From WRIS01 sp964345475 (GTDB lineage Bacteria > Actinomycetota > Coriobacteriia > Coriobacteriales > Eggerthellaceae): a DNA stretch of 64,000 nt. The notes under the pieces were generated by a model that was given only the letters and a program-made list of their open reading frames with translations, had not been told where the DNA came from and ran no database searches. The DNA lies in contig CAYFQW010000006.1 of assembly GCA_964345475.1 (NCBI GenBank), positions 12,285 through 76,284 on the forward strand. The letters are read 5' to 3'. Within the stretch, counting starts at the first letter, position 1. Each line of letters begins with the position of its first letter. The translations under genes and the position numbers were made by a program. This document shows, piece after piece, positions 57,784 through 64,000 of the stretch.

Positions 57784-59847
57784 ATGGACTCGAAAACATA
57801 CCGATATGGCGTTGAGGGTGTTCGTTCCAGTAAAGGTCTTATGCTCGGCGGAGTACTCCTTGCGTTGTTCTTTCTTGTAGGGGCTCTCTGTTTGGGGGGC
57901 TGTACTCCCGCAGAGGTACCAGAAGAAGAACTTCCCGTAGTCGAAGAAAAGCCGCCTTCGTATGAAGGCATATATCTAGAAATCGAAAAAACGGCCCTCA
58001 TGAACAAGGCTAATAATTATCGCTTGCTTGGTTCTTGGTCTGACGAAGATGAGGGCGCCCTAGGAGATGAAGCAGGCCCTATTGCTGAACTCTCAGCGCA
58101 AGATGGCAGCTCCTCAAGCGAGTCATCTGCATACTCTGACACCAATGTGCAGGTCAAGGGTGTCGATGAAGGAGATTTCGTAAAGACAGACGGGACCTAT
58201 ATTTTCAAAGCCTCCGGAACTGAAGTGGCAATATATGAAGCCTTGGGGAAGGATACAGAAGAAGTATCGCGTATCGATCTCGGGGCGACCATTCCTGATC
58301 TTATGGATGAATCGGATCCTTACGTGTGGATTCAGGGCTTGTTCGTACAAGAAGAGAAGCTCATGGTTATTTACGGGCACGATTTAGATATTAAAGGCCT
58401 AAGTGGGATAGAAGAAGAATATGCCTACAAAATTCACCCAGGGCTGTATCGGCAGGCGAGTTCCGTTGCATTTTATGATATAAGCAATCCTGAAGATCCC
58501 CGGTATGTATCCACATCGGGACAGGATGGGTATTTGCTAGAGAGCCGTATGCAAGATGGTGTCCTGTATCTCGTGAGCAATCACACGGTGTACCAAAGTG
58601 AGATCGACCCCGATTCGCCAAGCACCTTTGTCCCTTTGAAGTACGCTGAAGGAAAGGCAAAGCTTGCAGAGGCAGCCGATATCTATATCATTCCAGAGTT
58701 CCAAAGCCTCAGTTACACAGTGGTGAGCTCCTATGATGTTGAAACGGGACGTGTCCTTGCAAATAAGAGCATCCTTGGCTCAACGGGTACGTTTTATATG
58801 AGTTATGAAAATCTGTACCTTGCGCAGTCTGAATATAGGCAGGTGGCGGGAGACTCATACCAAGATGGGTCATTCACCGTAACGCAATACACAGACTCTT
58901 ACGACACCACGCTTACCAAAATGAACCTGAATTCCGGTCTGATAGAATTCGCTGGTAGCACGTCTCTTGAAGGTGCGCTTCTGAACCAATTCTCAATGGA
59001 TGAGTTTGAGGGGAACCTACGTTTGGTGACAACGGTGGATACGAGCACCTACCGGGCAATTGCCGATGAGAAAGGTTCGATAACAGACTACAACTCATTT
59101 GAGTATTTCCCTTCGACCAATAATCTTATCGTGCTCGATTCAGAGCTTGAGCAGATAGGGGCTATAACAGGGCTGGCGGAGGACGAACGTGTATATTCGG
59201 TGCGCTTTGATGGTGCTGTCGGCTACTTCGTAACCTTTAGACAGATAGACCCCTTGTTTACCGTCGACCTCTCAGATCCTTTTGAGCCCGAGATAAAAAG
59301 TGCTCTTGAAATCCCTGGCTTTTCGCAGTATCTGCACCCTTATTCTGAAGGTCGTTTGCTTGGGTTGGGCAAATCGGCCGATGAGAACACGGGTCAGGCG
59401 GGCAATATGAAATTGAGCATGTTTGACACGAGCGACCCGTATGCGGTCACCGAAAAGCATATGCTCATTCTCGATAGCTACTATTCTGAAGCGCTGTACG
59501 ACCATAAAGCCATCCTGGTTGACGAGAAGCAGAATATCATTGCATTCCCTACAGATGAGGCATACCTTGTGTATGGATATTCTGACACTGAAGGATTTAC
59601 CTTGCGAGCCAAACTCAGCACATCGGACGATAGCTACTATTATTCACCCCGTCGAGCCATGTTTATCGGCAAGTATTTCTATACCATAGCTGAGGACAAG
59701 ATAGGCGTATACAGTCTTGAAGATTTTAGTTTGATAACTAAACTTGAAACAAAGACGGACACATATGGAGACTATGACATAATGCCCCTGACGGGCGATT
59801 TAGAAGAGCCTGAAGAAGGTGGCGCGAGTCTGGCTGTCGTTGAATAG
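57784..59847 (+). CDS. Secreted lipoprotein with beta-propeller domain
   Basis: ATG 57784 has GGAAAGG upstream; in-frame ATGs at 57682 and 57754 are less likely. The N-terminus is a lipoprotein signal with basic start and LLALFFLVGALCLGGC (lipobox Cys near residue 38). An acidic linker follows, then a long domain of the secreted beta-propeller type (PF09826-like): TNVQVKGVDEGDFVKTDGTY, VAFYDISNPEDPRYVSTSG, YSVRFDGAVGYFVTFRQIDP. The 687-residue product should be on the outer face of the membrane. Function of the family is unknown, probably protein or ligand binding. Confidence 0.88.
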   Translation: MDSKTYRYGVEGVRSSKGLMLGGVLLALFFLVGALCLGGCTPAEVPEEELPVVEEKPPSYEGIYLEIEKTALMNKANNYRLLGSWSDEDEGALGDEAGPIAELSAQDGSSSSESSAYSDTNVQVKGVDEGDFVKTDGTYIFKASGTEVAIYEALGKDTEEVSRIDLGATIPDLMDESDPYVWIQGLFVQEEKLMVIYGHDLDIKGLSGIEEEYAYKIHPGLYRQASSVAFYDISNPEDPRYVSTSGQDGYLLESRMQDGVLYLVSNHTVYQSEIDPDSPSTFVPLKYAEGKAKLAEAADIYIIPEFQSLSYTVVSSYDVETGRVLANKSILGSTGTFYMSYENLYLAQSEYRQVAGDSYQDGSFTVTQYTDSYDTTLTKMNLNSGLIEFAGSTSLEGALLNQFSMDEFEGNLRLVTTVDTSTYRAIADEKGSITDYNSFEYFPSTNNLIVLDSELEQIGAITGLAEDERVYSVRFDGAVGYFVTFRQIDPLFTVDLSDPFEPEIKSALEIPGFSQYLHPYSEGRLLGLGKSADENTGQAGNMKLSMFDTSDPYAVTEKHMLILDSYYSEALYDHKAILVDEKQNIIAFPTDEAYLVYGYSDTEGFTLRAKLSTSDDSYYYSPRRAMFIGKYFYTIAEDKIGVYSLEDFSLITKLETKTDTYGDYDIMPLTGDLEEPEEGGASLAVVE

Positions 59848-59858
59848 AGGTGTTCGCA

Positions 59859-60227
59859 ATGGCTTGTATTCAGATTAAAAGGATATACGAGGCTCCGGAA
59901 ATAAGCGACGGATATCGTGTGTTGGTAGATCGTCTCTGGCCCCGCGGGGTATCGAAGGAGAGGGCGGCTCTTGCAGAGTGGAATAAAGACATTACGCCCT
60001 CACCGGATTTGCGCATATGGTTTGGGCATAAGGCTGAAAATTTCGAACTGTTCAAAGAACGGTATTGTGCGGAGCTTGACCAGAGCAAAGCTGCACATGA
60101 CTTTGTTGAAAAGGCGCGGGGTATCTTAGAATCGCAAAACATCAGCCTTCTGTACGCCGCGCATGACCCTCAGATCAACCATGCAATAATCTTGAAGGAA
60201 TGGCTTGAGGACAGTTTGAAGGACTAG
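59859..60227 (+). CDS. DUF488 family protein
   Basis: The 122-residue product, MACIQIKRIYEAPEISDGYR followed by VLVDRLWPRGVSKERAAL and a C-terminal LLYAAHDPQINHAIILKEWL, is a clear DUF488 protein. ATG 59859 has GAGGTG upstream; GTG 59850 is an alternative. The gene begins 11 bp after the lipoprotein stop. The family is widespread and uncharacterised; conserved Arg and Asp residues suggest an enzyme. Confidence 0.9.
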   Translation: MACIQIKRIYEAPEISDGYRVLVDRLWPRGVSKERAALAEWNKDITPSPDLRIWFGHKAENFELFKERYCAELDQSKAAHDFVEKARGILESQNISLLYAAHDPQINHAIILKEWLEDSLKD

Positions 60228-60339
60228 CCAAAAGCGCCATACAGGAGTTCGTTTCAAAGATTGGTTTTCAGGCTGCTTGTAAGCGAGCTTGTGGGCCTAG
60301 CCTTGAAGCTGGCATCAACGCTTAGCCCCCAGTCCGCTT

Positions 60340-61449
60340 TTATGCCAGCACGGCATGATCTTTAAGCAAGTCTGTCACATTTTGATAGATAAGCATTTGC
60401 TTCAGGTAGGGCATGCCGAAACTTTCTTCGTAGCCCGAGTAATCGTCAATGCCCATCTCTTTAAAGAAAGCCGCTACATCATCTTCGCTTACTTTAAAAG
60501 ACTGGTCTTCGGCGATAGCTTGAATGATGAGCATGATTTCGGCGTTTTCACGAATCAAGTCGGAAGAATCTTTCACCAGGGCTTCCATCGACTCAGCCCC
60601 CATATATGAGGTGACAAACTCGTCGAGCCCGACTCCAAAGCTTTGGGCCGTTTCTTCATAATAGGCATAAAAAGACTCTTCGTTATATTTGATGAGTGAA
60701 TCTGGAACCGAAGAAACGTTTCCTTTTTCTAAAATAATGGAAGTGAGGTAGGTATCTATAGCTTTATTCTGAAGCTCTTGAGTAATCGCATCCCTCATCT
60801 CCTGAACGGTCGTCCAGCCATGCTCCGCCTCAAGGTTTTCCCGAACAAAGGCATCTGACAGTTCTGGCTCGTGTATTTCTACCAGGTAATTGATGGTAAT
60901 ATCGAAGGTTGCTTCTTTTCCATTGAGCTCTTCATTGCCATATTCATCAGGGAAGGTGACTTGGATGTCAAAGGTTTCACCAGGGGTGTGTCCGACGAGC
61001 TGCTCTAGGAAGCCATCGATATACTTAGTCTCGCCGATGGTTACCTCGGCACCGGCTCCTTGCGTTGACCCTCCCTCGAACTCAACACCGTCAATGCTTC
61101 CTGCATAGTCGATATTAAGGGTGTCTCCATCTTCAGCAGCACGGTCTGTAATCTGTTCGCTTTCAGAAAAAGCTCCTAAAAAAGAGTCCACTTGTGTTTG
61201 GATGTCTTCCTCAGACACAGCATGAGTCTCGGCTGGAATAATTGTTTCTTGATAGTTGTCTATGAGCTCTACGTAATCTAGGGCATTGATGCCATCCCAA
61301 TAGCCGTCGTCGTTCAATCCTTTGCTGTAGGAAAAAGGTTCGTCCTCATTCCATACGGCCTTTTCTTGGGCACCGCTACAAGCTGTCACAAGGCTGAGCG
61401 AAAGGATGCAGGCACATAGAGTGGCGACGGACAAGGTACGAAGTTTCAT
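60340..61449 (-). CDS. Trigger-factor-like lipoprotein with FKBP-type PPIase domain
   Basis: The 369-residue protein has a signal peptide ending in the lipobox LVTAC (Cys24). A near-complete FKBP domain follows at about 95-195: GDTLNIDYAGSIDGVEFEGG, YIDGFLEQLVGHTPGETFDI, VTFPDEYGNEELNGKEATFD. After it comes a helical region like the trigger factor C-terminal cradle. It should help fold secreted proteins outside the membrane, a role similar to PrsA. The N-terminal ribosome-binding domain of trigger factor is replaced by a short linker. Confidence 0.9.
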   Translation of the reverse strand: MKLRTLSVATLCACILSLSLVTACSGAQEKAVWNEDEPFSYSKGLNDDGYWDGINALDYVELIDNYQETIIPAETHAVSEEDIQTQVDSFLGAFSESEQITDRAAEDGDTLNIDYAGSIDGVEFEGGSTQGAGAEVTIGETKYIDGFLEQLVGHTPGETFDIQVTFPDEYGNEELNGKEATFDITINYLVEIHEPELSDAFVRENLEAEHGWTTVQEMRDAITQELQNKAIDTYLTSIILEKGNVSSVPDSLIKYNEESFYAYYEETAQSFGVGLDEFVTSYMGAESMEALVKDSSDLIRENAEIMLIIQAIAEDQSFKVSEDDVAAFFKEMGIDDYSGYEESFGMPYLKQMLIYQNVTDLLKDHAVLA

Positions 61450-61760
61450 TGGACGATTCTCCTTGATGTGTTGTTAAGTGAGCCGTAAAACACGTCTGTA
61501 TTTCTCAGTCTAAGAACAGGTAGAGCATCAAATATGAGCTGCGTGCTTCATAGCAATAGCGGTAGTAGGGTAGTAAGCTGCAATGGTAGGTTATTGTAGA
61601 TTGCCAAATTAGGAAATAGTTGAAAGTCATAAAACAATCAAGCTAAAAATAACAAAGCTATAGAAAGGCCTTACAGGAAGCATCAAAGGATTTGCGTACT
61701 TTTCGATGTTTAAAGTTGTGCTAAACTCAAAAAACGAGCCCGAAGAGAAAGAAGATCGAT
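61450..61760. other. Divergent intergenic region
   Basis: These 311 bp lie between the divergent foldase lipoprotein and GNAT genes. The sequence is AT-rich, with short poly-A stretches. It should hold both promoters, but I cannot assign boxes with confidence. No gene or strong hairpin is seen. Confidence 0.45.
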
Positions 61761-62267
61761 ATGCAAGCGCAGGACGATACTGCAATTAAGATATGCTCCC
61801 ACAGGGAGCAGGATGTAGAAGAGCTTAAGAGTATTTGGAATGGCACTGTTGCCACAGGGGGGTCGTTTCCTGAAACTGAACTTTTAGACGACGAATCAGC
61901 TGGTGCTTTCTTCGGGAGGCAGAGCTACGTGGGCGTGGCTTTTTACGATGATAGCGTCGCTGGGCTGTATATTCTCCATCCTAACAATGTTGGTAGATGC
62001 TCTCATATCGCCAATGCATCTTATGCAGTTAAACCTGAATTTCGAGGAAAGGGGATAGGCCGTGCCCTCGTTAAGGACTCTTTAGTCCAAGCAAAGGAAC
62101 ACGGGTTTCGAATTATGCAGTTCAATGCGGTGCTTGCAACAAACACAGTCGCACTGAACCTCTACGAAAGCCTTGGATTTGAAAAACTTGGAACCATTAA
62201 AGATGGCTTTTATCTAGGTGATAGCAAATACGTCGATATTCATCCCATGTACAAAAACCTTGTGTAA
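61761..62267 (+). CDS. GNAT-family N-acetyltransferase
   Basis: The 168-residue protein has the acetyl-CoA-binding motif VKPEFRGKGIGRALVKDSLV (about 93-112) and C-terminal NAVLATNTVALNLYESLGFE, both typical of GNAT enzymes. It acetylates an amine on a small molecule or protein; the substrate is unknown. It is a single gene ended by a strong hairpin. Confidence 0.92.
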   Translation: MQAQDDTAIKICSHREQDVEELKSIWNGTVATGGSFPETELLDDESAGAFFGRQSYVGVAFYDDSVAGLYILHPNNVGRCSHIANASYAVKPEFRGKGIGRALVKDSLVQAKEHGFRIMQFNAVLATNTVALNLYESLGFEKLGTIKDGFYLGDSKYVDIHPMYKNLV

Positions 62268-62275
62268 GCATAAAA

Positions 62276-62319
62276 CACGGCTTGGCGGCAAGCTTGTGGA
62301 AGCCTTGCGCCAAGCCGTG
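62276..62319. terminator. Terminator between convergent GNAT and DUF364 genes
   Basis: CACGGCTTGGCG pairs exactly with CGCCAAGCCGTG (12 bp, 20-nt loop), 8 bp after the GNAT stop. A smaller hairpin, GCACG/CGTGC, near 62370-62385 may serve the opposing gene. Confidence 0.65.
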
Positions 62320-62406
62320 CAGTAAGCTTGCGACAGTCAATCGCCGAACCGTATGGAAATTTTGACTGCCTAGCACGAAGCCGTGCAAAAATCTTACGAG
62401 CGACGG

Positions 62407-63150
62407 CTATATTCGTTGCAGAACCTGGCAGGTGGCTTGCTTCAAAGCCATCGTGCCTCCTCCCTGGCTGATAATCTCCTGGGCTCGTTCAGGATCTTTA
62501 ACGACACTGCCCGCAAGGAGCGTAATATTGTACTTCCCGAATACGTCTGGACAGAGGGGTGTCGATGGCCCTACAAGGCAAACCTCCCTGGCGTTCTTGC
62601 AGTAAGAGGAGACCTCATCAAAGCTATGGTTGACTATGCTTGTTGCCGTTAATACGACGACGTCGCATGTGGGGAGATACTGAGGAATATCCTCTGAAGA
62701 AAGCATATCGCTGCCCTCGGGTACATGCTGTTCGAAAACGTAGATGTGTTCCGTCATCCCCTTAACATGCTTTAGGATGGGGTTGAATTTCCCGACCATG
62801 CCGAAGCTTTCCTGCTCATCCAAATCGAAGGCACTCATGACATTTCCTGTATCCCAATTTTTTGAGGGGTCGTTGAGAAGGGCATTAATGGCTGCGAGTC
62901 CGATAGCAGCTTTCAGCCGATGCTTTTCTTTTGCCCAAAGGATTATCTCTTCGGCATCCATTCCGATTATCTTGCCTGCCTGGCCTAAGGTTCCGCAGCC
63001 ATCTCCCAGCTCGTTTCTGAACGTGTAGGCTAGGCCGCACTCACCGCTTTCGTACATGAGGCCTGTGTAGCCTAAACCAGCACGAACATCCTGTACTTTT
63101 TTGTCTTGTCCTAGAACTAGCGCTTGCTCAATTAAATCATCGATAAGCAT
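62407..63150 (-). CDS. DUF4213/DUF364 putative heavy-metal chelation protein
   Basis: ATG 63150 has AAGGGA upstream; a longer frame to 63279 has no ribosome site. The 247-residue protein begins MLIDDLIEQALVLGQDKKVQ and continues with GLGYTGLMYESGECGLAYTF (DUF4213), followed by a Rossmann-like DUF364 domain (MVGKFNPILKHVKGMTEHIY, CDVVVLTATSIVNHSFDEV, VCLVGPSTPLCPDVFGKY). The family is linked to metal or metal-cofactor handling in anaerobes. It stands alone here; the role is inferred from family only. Confidence 0.85.
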   Translation of the reverse strand: MLIDDLIEQALVLGQDKKVQDVRAGLGYTGLMYESGECGLAYTFRNELGDGCGTLGQAGKIIGMDAEEIILWAKEKHRLKAAIGLAAINALLNDPSKNWDTGNVMSAFDLDEQESFGMVGKFNPILKHVKGMTEHIYVFEQHVPEGSDMLSSEDIPQYLPTCDVVVLTATSIVNHSFDEVSSYCKNAREVCLVGPSTPLCPDVFGKYNITLLAGSVVKDPERAQEIISQGGGTMALKQATCQVLQRI

Positions 63151-63616
63151 AGGTGTAATCCCTTCTATTTTTATATTGACTCTATCATAGCAGTACACTA
63201 TTGGGTTTTGGGAAGAATTGTTCTTTAGGGGGGATATTATTCTTAGAGACAGATGGTTGGATGAGGCGTGACGAGGCAAAGGGGCGGGTTAGAGACTCGA
63301 GCCTGTGGTAAATACTTGCGAAAAAGACTTTGCTTACAGATAAATTAGCGACTATGCGCCCCAGGGCTATAGACAATTTTCCTGATTTTTTTAAGATACA
63401 GTCTGAAAGGTGTTTGTACTTTCGTGTTGTTAATTCGAACCTTTCCAGATAGAGTTCTGCAGCAATCGAGCCTTTATACTAATACCCACTAACCGAGCAG
63501 CGTCTATTGGTTATTGTTTGTTAGCTGGTTGTATTTTTAAATGAGTATTTGATGTGCCTTAGATTCGGTAATGCAAGCGGATTGCTCGACTCGAAGGGTT
63601 TGTAGATAAAGGTATT
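63151..63616. other. Intergenic region upstream of the RadC-like ORF
   Basis: These 466 bp are AT-rich and hold no reading frame with a ribosome site. The left end should contain the promoter of the DUF364 gene and the right end that of the RadC-like ORF. No RNA gene or strong hairpin is seen. Confidence 0.45.
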
Positions 63617-63949
63617 ATGGATAAGAAAACACTAATGCCACGGGAAAAACTAGCCAAATATGGTGTAGCGAATCTTACAGATTTAGAACTTTTGCGCATA
63701 CTTGTTGGAAGTGGGAATAAGCATGTGTCCGCAGAGCAAACATCGAGACAAATCCTTAAAATGCTTAAAGATAGAGGTAGTTCTATTACGTATGAAGAGC
63801 TATTCCGCGTTCAAGGAATGGGACCAGCTAAAACATGTGAAATTATTGCCCTGCTTGAGCTAGGTAAACGTTACCTCGTGCCAGTAGATGGACCTAAAAT
63901 AGAAAGCACGGAAGATGCCGTAAGGCAGCTCAACAATATTAAATATTAA
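63617..63949 (+). pseudogene. RadC/UPF0758 N-terminal fragment
   Basis: The 110-residue product MPREKLAKYGVANLTDLELL, then VQGMGPAKTCEIIALLELGK matches the N-terminal helix-hairpin-helix part of RadC (UPF0758). The JAB metalloprotease-fold domain that should follow for another 115 residues is missing: the frame stops after QLNNIKY, just where the family continues with a Lys/Gln-rich stretch. The last 50 bp of the window show no JAB sequence in any frame. It is either a truncated gene or a stand-alone HhH protein. Confidence 0.7.
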
Positions 63950-64000
63950 ATCCTCTTTTGCAGTTTGTTGATATTTTCTAGGTATCGCAACGGCTTCATC

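Overview
The window looks like chromosome from an anaerobic actinobacterium of the Coriobacteriia, most likely Eggerthellales. That placement is an inference. It rests on a Tat-exported FAD fumarate-reductase-type lipoprotein beside a multi-TM LuxR regulator, a trigger-factor-like gene outside the usual clpX context, an XRE-cupin/acyl-CoA ligase pair, and moderate-GC core genes next to a clearly GC-richer island.

Positions 1 to about 22,860 are an accessory island. Its right edge meets the 3' end of guaA, a known integration target for genomic islands; its left edge lies outside the window. The left half (1-9301) is a defence-type block. A C5 cytosine methyltransferase, cut by the left window edge, is divergent from a compact operon: XRE regulator, 551-aa protein of unknown function, RecQ helicase with an N-terminal DUF559/Vsr-like nuclease, coiled-coil protein with a C-terminal membrane anchor, ComF-like phosphoribosyltransferase, SLOG/DprA-like protein, and zinc-ribbon/LRV-repeat protein. 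The helicase + PRTase + SLOG combination parallels ComFA-ComFC-DprA of natural competence and the PRTase/DprA-type ShosTA antiviral pair. It is the best candidate here for an undescribed system. An opposing ankyrin-repeat gene (9375-10724) is disrupted by two frameshifts, one in a T8 run.

Positions 10,950-22,293 are a reduced siphophage-type prophage: scaffold, capsid, head-completion proteins, Dit, Tal, collagen-like BppU fibre, BspA-like tip protein, a PD-(D/E)XK nuclease carried as a moron, holin genes and a multidomain endolysin. Terminase, portal, major tail protein and tape measure are absent from the window, although the remaining genes are intact and tightly coupled.

From 22,866 on the sequence is lower-GC core genome: guaA with a degenerate glutaminase domain; an Elp3-like tRNA-modification enzyme divergent from a Trm9-like methyltransferase; a fumarate-reductase-like protein with its LuxR regulator; nhaA; an osmoprotectant-type ABC transporter; uppP; chorismate mutase and DAHP synthase; pcrA; a CBS-containing family II pyrophosphatase; and the str genes rpsL-rpsG-fusA followed directly by rpsJ-rplC-rplD-rplW. 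There is no tuf, and a strong terminator ends the ribosomal run after rplW. Then come a trigger-factor-like gene, XRE-cupin and acyl-CoA ligase, a DUF368 carrier-lipid flippase, a heavy-metal efflux set (P-type ATPase, HMA chaperone, ArsR regulator with a palindromic operator), an LtaS-type enzyme, a beta-propeller lipoprotein, DUF488, an FKBP-type lipoprotein foldase, a GNAT, a DUF4213/DUF364 protein and a truncated RadC-like ORF. No tRNA or rRNA gene and no CRISPR array was seen.
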